From contig OX243815.1 in assembly GCA_945859605.1 (NCBI GenBank), positions 31,065,618 through 31,129,617 of the forward strand: a stretch of 64,000 nucleotides of DNA, written 5' to 3'. The notes below the pieces were generated by a model. That model ran no database searches. It saw only the letters and a program-made list of their open reading frames with translations, and was not told where the DNA came from. Below are positions 23,201 through 31,097 of this stretch, in pieces. The first letter of the stretch is position 1. Every line of letters begins with the position of its first letter. The translations under genes were made by a program, and so were the position numbers. This DNA comes from Lumbricus rubellus. Its lineage: Eukaryota; Annelida; Clitellata; Crassiclitellata; Lumbricidae.

Positions 23201-24539
23201 CTCGTCTACTTCGGACATAATAATTCAACAGGTTCTTCAGCCTAGCCGTGAACATCGTATACGTTTCTTCGGCTGTCTTCTTGGCATCTGCAAACCTGGA
23301 CCTGTACTCACGAGCTGTTAACTTGAATTCCTTCAACAAGTGCTCTTTTACTGCATCGTATTTATCTAAATTCTCAAATGACAATCGATTCAATACCGTT
23401 CGCGCTCTCGGGGTCATCAATGGCAACAACAATTTCACCCAGTACTGCTTTTCCACAGCAAAACTATTGAATGCATTTTCCACTGTCTCAAAATATAATG
23501 GCACTTCCATCATATCATATGGCATCGTAGGTAGCACATGCTTCATTGCATCACCTATCTTCTTAATCTTGGACACCATTGTCTCACTTTCTCTGAGCCT
23601 AATCTGTTCTGACACTTCTCGGCTCTTACGATCCTCTTCGTCTCTCTTCTTCAGTCGATCTTGATCTTCGATTCTCCGCAGTTCTTCTTGTTCAATCTTC
23701 TGCTGCAATAGTTCTAACTGCTTTCTGCGTTCTTCTTTTTCAATGGCCATTTCTTTAAGTTGAGCCTCCTTGATAGCAAGTTTCTTTTGTTCTAATTGCA
23801 TCTGTTCTTCTCTTTCTCTTTCTGCTTTTTCCAAATTGTCTTTTTCAGCTTGCAATTCTTCCTGACGAATTTTTTCTGCTCTCTCCAATTCTTGTAAACG
23901 CATCTTCTCCTTTTCTTCCTCGCGAGCCTTTTTGTCTTCGATCTGCTGTTTTCGTATTTCTTCATCGCTTTTTCTTGCTTTTTCGTATTCTATCATTAAC
24001 TCCATTCTTCGTCGTTCTGCTTCGTCACGATCTATTTTCATTTGTTCTAACTGAAGCTGGAACTGTTGCTTCTGCATGTCTATCTCTTGTTGTCGCAGCC
24101 TATCTGCTTTTTCTGCTTTTTCTTTCTCCTCTTGTTTACGCTCTTTCTCCTCTTGTCTGCGCTGCTCTTCTTTCTCTTTCTCCTCTTGTTTACGCTCTTT
24201 CTCCTCTTGTCTGCGCTGCTCTTCTTTCTCCTTTTCCTCGTGTCTACGTTGTTCTTCTTTCTCTGCTCGTTGCTCCTCTCTCATCATCATGAATTGCAGC
24301 AACGCCTCCATAGACATCGGTGCCTGTGGCTTCTCAATTGGCTTTCCTTCAGCACCACCAACCGCACCTTCTTCTTCCGCGTCTTTCGCCCAAACCTCCG
24401 CCAAAGATCTCATCAAATGTTCCCTCGACATCTGTCCGACTTCTTCTGCGTCAAGGCCTGCTTCGATTAATAATTTCACTATTCTCTCCGATGCCATCTT
24501 TTTAATAGTTGCTTGCTTTTGCTCTGTAAGTTTCTCCAT
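20283..24539 (-). CDS. Gag-protease-integrase polyprotein of the Gmr1-type element
   Basis: 1418 codons, open. Residues 85-330 are a long Glu/Arg/Lys coiled coil with tandem EEKERKQEEKEKEEQRRQ units. A SCAN/Gag capsid-like segment is at 335-500 (LLLPLMTPRARTVLNRLS). The zinc knuckle CHNCHSDKHLIKHC is at 598-611 (CX2CX4HX4C). The aspartic protease has ALIDSGTEIPVI at 716-727. Integrase follows: H984, H991, C1018, C1021 zinc finger, then D1054, D1114 and E1150 with 35 residues between the last two. A GPC motif near 1293 marks the C-terminal domain. The last residues (SDKPGLCTLVEQEVVL) are the usual start of RT, and the frame stops soon after at the deletion. In gypsy elements integrase normally follows RNase H; here it precedes RT. 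Confidence 0.9.
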   Translation of the reverse strand: MEKLTEQKQATIKKMASERIVKLLIEAGLDAEEVGQMSREHLMRSLAEVWAKDAEEEGAVGGAEGKPIEKPQAPMSMEALLQFMMMREEQRAEKEEQRRHEEKEKEEQRRQEEKERKQEEKEKEEQRRQEEKERKQEEKEKAEKADRLRQQEIDMQKQQFQLQLEQMKIDRDEAERRRMELMIEYEKARKSDEEIRKQQIEDKKAREEEKEKMRLQELERAEKIRQEELQAEKDNLEKAEREREEQMQLEQKKLAIKEAQLKEMAIEKEERRKQLELLQQKIEQEELRRIEDQDRLKKRDEEDRKSREVSEQIRLRESETMVSKIKKIGDAMKHVLPTMPYDMMEVPLYFETVENAFNSFAVEKQYWVKLLLPLMTPRARTVLNRLSFENLDKYDAVKEHLLKEFKLTAREYRSRFADAKKTAEETYTMFTARLKNLLNYYVRSRRVDKDYEKLFDLLVADKLKECLPPGPLQFVLAKEGTECLEASNVADLADIHVNNRIGVMFQDKPKFEAWGNSSKPFKWNKDSKDTGSQAKSNDAKKDNYSGKQYWQDKKESTWDRQAYNRTPPLGRPTESNASYTPYNKWENNEQRSFIKKRCHNCHSDKHLIKHCQAPGAANLRKNFSRSAENLRVNQIQVINAPPGWEEQCNQETEVKSVMKCTPQFTILKEAIKTTSIAENCRETKSKEECQRIKKISLQHVNVEIRGTDGQPVQVEALIDSGTEIPVINEELLKGTTVEEIGRVHLQCVAGEPIPAKLVKIEVRMSGRNEGAATEDRTINIAPYLTLVCASISAELCKENPEKFLLHPEIIAELKEVPPISILQGELQANVTTRAQSRRAEVEDGEDETINESSQEDDTESEDELSIQDDERTTSENNETEEEMAACERNDSEDSGSDAELETSMRDLFTENSNDERQLEDAKKFEEQQRNDESLKSWWRIAEDQGSEFSVVNGLLYKKHQMLDQLVYQLVLPKERRIQVMELAHESVFGGHLGEEKTRERIKLSFVWPKMRRDVVKFCKSCEKCQLKARSLVMDRVPITPIPREDVPFRRMTMDVVGPIEPKSAAGHKYCLCIVDSCTRWPTIFLLKSLTAKAVCEALMKLFIDVGVPSVITSDRGTNFTASLTREFLKLMGCCPRFDSPGHPEAAGLVERWNQTFKKMVHHVIVENPRQWHKIIPFTVWALREVPNATTGVAPYLLVYGKMPRGPLTILKESWTKEINLPPNIGVQTAKYLKNLRADMEKALIFAENCAEEKQKKYASQYNKRAKDKEFEPGENVIVLYPTSTNKLISRWHGPCTVLQRRSKYSYLVDMNENGRRIVHANKMRKFIARTLSCGLIVEEDDEFGSVVELPLKEDHAETTQKSLQLDYEQIGHLTSEQQKQLGLLDVLNCYADRVSDKPGLCTLVEQEVVLNPKNPNIC

Positions 24540-24854
24540 CTTACTTCTTTACTTTACTGATGCTAGTCGATAAATAGTAGGCTACTCTTCAAATGTTTGC
24601 AATTGACTGACTTCAATTCTTTAAGCAAACTTCAATAGACAAGCAAGTTTTTCTACCTTGTAGTCGTTGTGTTGTCGTTTCTCACTGACGTACGGATGCT
24701 CGATGTATCGTTGCTTCTCCCGTGTGCTCGGCTCCTCGATAAATTCACAGCGTCCGTTCCTCCACAACGTCTGTTGATTGAATAGAATCCCTCCGTTCGT
24801 AACTACGATCGTTCTCCTGCAACTTGGATCGTTATCCTGCAACTTGGATCGTTA

Positions 24855-24873
24855 TCTCACCGCAACGACACCA
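24855..24873 (-). other. Candidate primer-binding site of the Gmr1-type element
   Basis: On the minus strand, two bases inside the 5' LTR, the sequence TGGTGTCGTTGCGGTGAG starts with TGG, as tRNA 3'-end complements do. I could not name the tRNA. Confidence 0.5.
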
Positions 24874-24875
24874 AA

Positions 24876-25395
24876 TGTCACAAGTCTTTTCCCTCTTCTT
24901 CTCTACGTGTGACCTTCAGTCTCTTCGGAAGCTTCTTCGTATAAGTTCGTGGTAGCGTAGGCCTATCCCTAGATAACTGTTTCATTAGCTAAATGGCTAG
25001 GTTAAAGAATCTACAGTCTTTCACTGTTTTGTTAACCAACAACGACGACGTGTTTAACTCTTCTTATTATACTCCAAAATCCGATATAAAGTAAAACGAT
25101 CAGCAACAACACAACAATGACTACACTTGCGTTATCATAACAACTACACGACTACTACCTTCATCAGTCTACTCTATCGCAACTCAACAACAACTATTAC
25201 AGCCTATCTCAACGGCTCTCAACACGCAACTCTCCTTCTTCACTTCCACTCCCTTCTTGTACAATTAACGTACGCTCGTCTAGACGTCACGTGCTGTCCA
25301 GACAATCACCTGTGTAGACGCCGCGCGGCAATTTGCACCTGGCCTACTTACGTCGCTGTACGACAATCGGCGTGCACTGATTAAATTAGCTGACA
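24876..25395 (-). repeat. 5' LTR of the Gmr1-type element
   Basis: 520 bp, the partner of 19080-19599. Promoter position within it was not resolved. Confidence 0.9.
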
Positions 25396-25400
25396 ACTAC

Positions 25401-25990
25401 TTTTGGGTTTTTAACCAATTTCTTCGCATTAAAGCACTAATGATGTGAATGAAACACACAGTGAAAGTCAGAAATCTATGTTTAGAAATCTCTGTAGGTA
25501 TAAACATGCTCTTAATTTTCTGCCTTGCATAATCAACATCTTGTTAAAAGCTGGAACAGTGACCATTGGCTGTTAACCCTCCAGCAGGTGCCCTTGCAAA
25601 TAGTATTTTCTATCGATTATGGCCTACTTGATTGGAATCTCGCTGTCATGCAGCCTTTCACAACTGCAAAAATTAAGTATCAATAGAAGTAGCCAGAGCA
25701 ACACTTGCACCTTGAAAACTGACACCTATTTTTTTCACTTATTCATTCATTCAATGGACTTATAATATTACAGCGCCACTTCAGGAACCCACTTTTAACA
25801 TCTACTTTTTTTTTCTTTGCACTAAAGAAACTACTCATATTAAAGCTGATACACAAAATGAAACTGACAATTTTTTGCATTAAGAAACCTCATTGAAAAA
25901 TACTCGTGCTCTTAATTTCCAGCTTTGCATTTTTCAAGCTCTTGTTACTAAAACATTTACGGTAACTGTGACCATGGAAATTTTTTGGGC
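25401..25990. other. Right body of E1, no coding sequence
   Basis: AT-rich DNA between the right ACTAC duplication and the G-rich right end of E1. Two partly repeated blocks (around 25395-25560 and 25800-25960) share TTAAAGC, GAAACTGACA-like and TGCTCTTAATTT... phrases, suggesting an old internal duplication. Confidence 0.5.
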
Positions 25991-26558
25991 CCCCCCTCTG
26001 CAAAAATTTCTGCGGGCGCCCATGAGTGGGAGGGATGTCATTCCACAGGGCCTACAATGGTAAAGGCACGGTGTGGGGTCATGGCAGTCCTTGCCCTTGG
26101 AGCCAAGAGATCAAGTCGATCAGCAGACCGAAGAGGGCTGGAAGAAACTGCAGAGAGGGTATGCATCAAGTCGCAAAGGTATCTAGGAGCTTGTTCAGTT
26201 TGAGTTTTTGAAACTAAGAGCAGTACCTTGAATTGGATACGAGAGGCAACGGGAAGCCAGTGAAGAAAATCAGTCATGTCGGTAGAAATGTGGGAGTCAT
26301 GGGCGTCCGCAGGAATTTTTCTAGGGGGGGGGCGCAAACTTTTAAATAATTGTCGCATGGTCGAAATTTAATGGGTGACGGTTTGAATGTCCATATCACG
26401 AGAGAATCCTAGACTATAGCCTACCTATACGTTATGCGCCCAAAGAAAGATAAATAGGCCTAGGCTAGGCCTAGGTTCAATTTGTAGAAAGAATCGATAA
26501 TCACATTGAAAATCGCGTTGTAACAATCACAACCAAATAATCTAAATTTATGTGCAAC

Positions 26559-27093
26559 TGTGGCGTACCAGGGGGTGAGTCGACAGACACTACGGGCGCC
26601 TTACCTCGCCTATCGCCCCGCTGCGACCCATCGCCCTCAGGTTCGATGGCATCACTTAGCGGTGCCGTTTCAGCGTCCGGGAGATACTCGGTCTTACCAG
26701 GACGCCGTGAATCTCCCGGGTCGCTGTGCGCTGCGTGGTCCTCGCCAGCGACTTCACTCCCGGGGGAAGACGACCGTGAAACCGACGCCTGCGATCGGCT
26801 GGCCCGCCCGGCTATATCAGACCCGCTCTCTGCCTCATCCGCGGTCGCCGAGTAGGCGACGTCCTGAGCACAAGGATGACCGACGCTCAACACAGGGTTC
26901 TTGTTCCCGCAGGCAGAGCGGCCTCGCCGGGCGCCGCTTCTCGCGACGGCGGTCTCCGTCTTCTTACCCGACTTATCGCTTCCTTTAGTTATCACGCGGC
27001 ACCAGGCCGCCACCGAACCAACACCACCACTGGGGAATACTGCCGATTCCTTCCCCGCTGACCATGTCGCTTGAAACCAGGGCCAGTCTAGCG
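26559..27093 (-). repeat. Inverted 3' portion of the 2.2-kb LTR
   Basis: 535 bp that match, in antisense, the end of the LTR at 32770-33304. Apart from one A/G difference near 27064 I saw no change from the copy at 33298-33830. The junction to the direct LTR copy shares GCG. Confidence 0.8.
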
Positions 27094-28647
27094 CACAGCG
27101 ACCCGGGAGATTCACGGCGTCCTGGTAAGACCGAGTATCTCCCGGACGCTGAAACGGCACCGCTAAGTGATGCCATCGAACCTGAGGGCGATGGGTCGCA
27201 GCGGGGCGATAGGCGAGGTAAGGCGCCCGTAGTGTCTGTCGACTCACCCCCTGGTACGCCACAAAGTGGTACCAGAAGTGGGGTTGATTCTGTTTCTCGC
27301 TTGATCATTGACCCTGTACACCAGGCCAAAGTTCCTGATGTCCATACGACCTTTTCGGGTGTATCGGTTGTGCCTTTTCGCCCATTTCCTGTTATGCTGC
27401 AAAGTGATGTCAGGGGTGGTGATGATATCACAAGTTGTATGTCTGTTGTTAATGACGCTTCTAAAAACGTTTTCTCTTGTGAATCAGAAGCTGGTGCCTT
27501 CTTTGGAGCTCGTCCCAAAACTGTTTGGCCTGATATGAACGTAGCTGGTGGTTACGCTTCTTTTGCTGTTTCTAAACCTGTTGAGCGGGGAGTTGAAGTT
27601 ATGGGTGCTCGGTGCAAAACTTCTTCTTCTGTAGCTGGTGTTGAGCACTGGTTGAACTCTGTTCCACGCGTTCCTGCGGCTGTTGAAACGGCCAGACCAA
27701 TGTTTTCTGATAACCTGGTTCCCTCTCGCTCTGGCAGTGACTTGTATCGCTTTCCTGATAGACGGGTTGAGGTACTTTCTGTCAAAGAAGTGCCCAGTAG
27801 ACCACGCCTGCAACCTCCTCGATTAGAGACGATTGAGAGCGTCTCAGGAAATGAAGCAGACATAGACCTAAGATCTGAGATGTTGAGCCTACGACGGAGT
27901 ATGGCTGCAATTCATCAAAGATTGGAAGTCATGTCAGTGGCTGGTGCACGGAAACATGAAAGGTCACCGGAACGGAAGGGGCACGTTCCTAGGAAGTCTG
28001 AGCAACCGGGAGTCGGGAAGGACAACGTGCCGACCATGGTGAGGTCGAGAGCACGGGAACAATCGACACGACAGGCGCCACCATTAGTGTATCCGGATTC
28101 TCCGGCAGTCAGGAGATTGGTGCAACAGACTGTCAAAGTACGGAGCGACGTGGTATCTTCGGATGAAGGATCCACGAACGCTGGCAAGGTACGTCACGGT
28201 GCAAGGATCGGTGGGAGCAACCAGAGTCAACAGGTTAGTCAACCGGAAGTAACACAGCACAGGCTACGAAGCAGGCAGGGTGTTACGGATGTCAAGAAAT
28301 CGGGAGCAGCGGTGCAACGTACTGGTGCGTCATCACGCCAGGCTACGTGTGATCGACGGGATCGTGGTCGTCAACGTAGAACCGTGGTACAGACAGAGGA
28401 ATACGATTCCTCAAGTGAAAGTACCGGATATCCTGTGACGTCTGGGCGAGGACGAAACAGAGGAGATATCCGGGAACGACAACACACACGTGTCAAGCAA
28501 CGTGTGGGAACGCGGATCGGAGATAATGACGAATCGAGCAACGGTGATGATTCGTCTGGATCCGGAGCTACGCAAGTCAGGGTACGTCAAAGGTCAACCA
28601 ATCAGGCAAGGAACCGGATTCCAGCAGACCGCGGAATCAGGATTTAG
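27064..28647 (+). CDS. N-terminal Gag frame, begins in LTR DNA and crosses the primer site
   Basis: 528 codons to TAG. Residues 1-10 come from inverted LTR DNA, the next 57 or so from the direct LTR end (AHSDPGDSRRPGKTEYLPD), then the frame passes the primer site (SGTRSGVDS) into internal DNA. The protein is Ser/Arg-rich and low in predicted order, with no conserved motif until the stop. After the TAG the same frame continues as capsid. In the intact LTRs the corresponding frame starts upstream, e.g. ATG at 32733. Confidence 0.65.
   Translation: MSLETRASLAHSDPGDSRRPGKTEYLPDAETAPLSDAIEPEGDGSQRGDRRGKAPVVSVDSPPGTPQSGTRSGVDSVSRLIIDPVHQAKVPDVHTTFSGVSVVPFRPFPVMLQSDVRGGDDITSCMSVVNDASKNVFSCESEAGAFFGARPKTVWPDMNVAGGYASFAVSKPVERGVEVMGARCKTSSSVAGVEHWLNSVPRVPAAVETARPMFSDNLVPSRSGSDLYRFPDRRVEVLSVKEVPSRPRLQPPRLETIESVSGNEADIDLRSEMLSLRRSMAAIHQRLEVMSVAGARKHERSPERKGHVPRKSEQPGVGKDNVPTMVRSRAREQSTRQAPPLVYPDSPAVRRLVQQTVKVRSDVVSSDEGSTNAGKVRHGARIGGSNQSQQVSQPEVTQHRLRSRQGVTDVKKSGAAVQRTGASSRQATCDRRDRGRQRRTVVQTEEYDSSSESTGYPVTSGRGRNRGDIRERQHTRVKQRVGTRIGDNDESSNGDDSSGSGATQVRVRQRSTNQARNRIPADRGIRI
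27267..27284 (+). other. Candidate primer-binding site of the 2.2-kb-LTR element
   Basis: Three bases after the LTR terminus CGCCACA lies TGGTACCAGAAGTGGGGT. It begins with TGG at the expected spacing. The tRNA was not identified. It is translated as part of the gag frame. Confidence 0.6.
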
Positions 28648-29955
28648 CTCGAAAAATATGATGGAAAGACAGCCATTGCTGCTTTCCTTGCCAAGTTTGA
28701 GGTCTGTGCCAGATGCAACCATTGGAGTGATCGGGAGAAGGCCGATCAACTGATGTGTGCTCTCACTGGTCCTGCGTCACAATTGTTGTGGGATATGGGC
28801 GCACAACAAGACGTGTCTTGGCAAGCTTTGGTTGAAAAGCTTAAGGACAGGTATGGTTCTGACAATCAAACGAACCTATACCGAACCAAGCTACGTACCT
28901 ACCGTCAAGCGCCAGGTGAAACGCTGAGTACGGTTGTTCAAGAAATCAGACGTTTGATGGTACTGGCATATCCCGGTCCGACAAATGAGGTAGTCGAATC
29001 GATTGCTTGTGATGCATTCATCGATGCCTTGTTGAATCACGAACTGGCTCAAAAAGTTCGTGAACGGGAACCAGTGGATCTTGAGGCCGCGTACAAACAT
29101 GCCGTACGTTTGGAGGCCTACGGTCGTCCGTCAACGTCCGGTGGTGACATGGATCGTAGACTCGGAAGGATCAAGGCTACTAAGGAGGATCCTCCGATGT
29201 CAGGCGTCATGGATCCATCAGGTCAACGGATGTCGGATCTGGAACAGCGGATCGAGATCCTGACCAAGGAACTTGGGCGACTTACGTTAGGACAAGAGTC
29301 AGGTTTCCGGTCGTACAAACCGGGTGACGGATGGAATCGTTCGGGTCAGGCGAACGAAGGTTCCGGATTGCCTGATCAACCAATGGGTCAGCAAGGAGAA
29401 TATCAAGTCCGTCGTTGGAAGACAGACGAACGCGTCTGTTTCCTGTGCAAGAGAAAAGGACATATTCGCAGAAATTGTCCGCAGCTGAAGATGTCAGCTG
29501 AACAAGGTCAAGAGAGGAATGATCCGGACAACACGGGATCGATTCCGGGACAAGCACAAAATCGACTGGTGAAAGGGAGCAGGATGGCCTATATCATCAC
29601 ACGTCTGAACGGAGTAAGACGTCAATGTCTGCTCGACTCGGGAAGTGAAATGTCACTAGTGCCCAGACGCTTCGTGCCAGACGATAGAGTGATACCTTCT
29701 GAACAGCGGCTGTTAGCTGCTAACGGCAGTGAGATCCGAGTGGATGGTGAAGCTATGCTGAACATTCACATCGGACGGAAGTCATATCCGCTGCCTTGCC
29801 TAGTGACCGATCAAGTCACAGAGATCATATTGGGGTTGTCATGGCTAGAAGCCAACCAAGCTAACTGGGATTTTGCCGGTGGCTGTGTCCGCTTGGGAGA
29901 AGCGAGAATACCTCTGAAAACCACGTCCGCAGAACTCGGGTGGTGGAGTGAGTGA
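28648..29955 (+). CDS. Gag capsid, zinc knuckle and aspartic protease, in frame after a TAG
   Basis: The frame directly follows the stop at 28645-28647 and reads LEKYDGKTAIAAFLAKFE, a typical Gag capsid start, then LMCALTGPASQLLW. Counting from the ATG at 28753: a capsid-like domain to about 125, zinc knuckle CFLCKRKGHIRRNC at 229-242, protease CLLDSGSEMSLVP at 292-304 with the catalytic DSG, and IILGLSWL at 358-365, the flap-side motif of retropepsins. It stops at WWSE. No RT follows. Confidence 0.85.
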   Translation, partial: LEKYDGKTAIAAFLAKFEVCARCNHWSDREKADQLMCALTGPASQLLWDMGAQQDVSWQALVEKLKDRYGSDNQTNLYRTKLRTYRQAPGETLSTVVQEIRRLMVLAYPGPTNEVVESIACDAFIDALLNHELAQKVREREPVDLEAAYKHAVRLEAYGRPSTSGGDMDRRLGRIKATKEDPPMSGVMDPSGQRMSDLEQRIEILTKELGRLTLGQESGFRSYKPGDGWNRSGQANEGSGLPDQPMGQQGEYQVRRWKTDERVCFLCKRKGHIRRNCPQLKMSAEQGQERNDPDNTGSIPGQAQNRLVKGSRMAYIITRLNGVRRQCLLDSGSEMSLVPRRFVPDDRVIPSEQRLLAANGSEIRVDGEAMLNIHIGRKSYPLPCLVTDQVTEIILGLSWLEANQANWDFAGGCVRLGEARIPLKTTSAELGWWSE

Positions 29956-31077
29956 GAAGGATGAGCACATTTTTCTGTTGGGTTTTTCCACACTTTTTGT
30001 TTGCCATGCATCTTGCTGCGAAGTCCACGCATGCTAGGTCTTGGTTTTTGTACATACCTTTGTCTGTTGTTTAGCACTCTTTTACTTATGATTTGCTGAC
30101 CACTTCTCAGTGGTGGGACTGTCGGTGTGGTTAACGGTTAACTCTTGTGCACATGATTTTTGAGCTGACTGTCTTGGTGGATGCTTCGTAGTATTTGCGG
30201 GACAGGAGGCGTATGGTAACAGTTCTCTCTGGTTCGGATGAGAGACAAAGTGTTGAAAAGGGTTGGTAGTCTCGTTCTGCCCGGTGGGCGAGATATCAAC
30301 AGAGATGGTGGTCGGTGAGCAGATTCTTACCTGGACTAGCTATCGCTACGAGTTAGCGCATGGGCGGGGTAGTTGAATTCTGTGGTAGTCACCAAGGGTC
30401 TGTGATTGAGCACCTTGGCTGTGGGTGAGTCGTCCAGATTCCTGTATACCTGTTTTTGGATCTCTTTACCTGACACTTTAATCAAACCTGGGCTAGAGTT
30501 GTTTCTGTTACGTAAAAGAAACCCTGGTCCCGAAGCCGATGTTTACATTGAAGACGCTACGGTAAAGTGAGCGAATGGTACGGATAGAGTATACGTGAAC
30601 TTACACTGACTCTGGGTTGTTTTGCCGGTGAGCAATCTTCCTATTTTTTGGTTATTACTGTAGTTAAGTCTGTTCTCTTCTGACGTTATTAGCGACTGCT
30701 AATTGCGGAGGATCGTTTGCTATAGTAGGGATCTATCCCTGATCCGATGTGCCTCTGTGTTTGTTGTGTTAGTTGTTGCTTTTAGAGTTGGTGCGGAACG
30801 AGCCAACCGACGACGCTGGTGAACGTCGTGATCATACGATGTGAAGACCGAGCATCTTCATTGCATAATGTTGTGTTGGAGTGTGACTGGTGAGCGAATG
30901 CGATAATAAACTGAATACATGGTGTGAATGACATGTGTGTGAGTTGTTTCTGTTGATCGGGAGACAACGGGTATGTTGTCTCCCAGAACCTAAGTAAGTA
31001 GGTTAGCGGACGGGTCCCACGGGGATGGACGGGTCCGTGATAGTTATGTTCGATTATTTCCTACCGATGCTTCGCAT
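29956..31077 (+). other. Non-coding internal region after protease
   Basis: About 1.1 kb with only short frames. No similarity to RT, RNase H, integrase or an envelope gene was seen. In an intact gypsy element pol would be here; the region either replaced it or is the original 3' leader to the polypurine tract. Confidence 0.6.
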
Positions 31078-31097
31078 CAAAAGAAAGAGGGGAAGAG
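31078..31097 (+). other. Polypurine tract before the direct LTR
   Basis: AAAAGAAAGAGGGGAAGAG directly precedes the LTR start TGTGGCGG at 31098. This fixes the left LTR boundary and the + orientation of the internal region. Confidence 0.8.

Larger units (their letters stand above)
19075..25400 (-). mobile_element. Gmr1-type Ty3/gypsy LTR retrotransposon, RT-deleted
   Basis: Two LTRs (19080-19599 and 24876-25395, 520 bp each, TGTCACAAG...TAGCTGACA) are flanked by the 5-bp duplication ACTAC at 19075-19079 and 25396-25400. Coding is on the minus strand, so the right LTR is 5'. Domain order is Gag, protease, integrase, then the end of RT plus RNase H, i.e. a copia-like order with gypsy-type domains, the hallmark of the Gmr1 group. 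The fingers and palm of RT are absent. The LTRs appear identical, so insertion was recent. Confidence 0.9.
18995..26032. mobile_element. E1: hAT-like non-autonomous element interrupted by an LTR retrotransposon
   Basis: AGTGGGAG occurs at 18995-19002 and 26025-26032. The element 19003-26024 starts CATGGGCGCCCGCA and ends with its exact complement (26011-26024). The own sequence is about 77 bp on the left plus 624 bp on the right; the remainder is the Gmr1-type element. The subterminal parts are G-rich (GGGGCAAGGGGGGGCACTTG). No transposase found in 25401-25990. E2 is a second copy of the same family in the opposite orientation. Confidence 0.8.

Noticed and set aside
21814..24573. Plus-strand Ser/Leu/Phe-rich frames opposite the Gmr1 gag coiled coil
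   Set aside because: They are the complement of Glu/Arg/Lys codon repeats, so open by composition.
26501..27518. Several overlapping frames on both strands near the LTR junction
   Set aside because: They arise because the same LTR end is present in both orientations; only the frame that runs into gag has a recognisable product.
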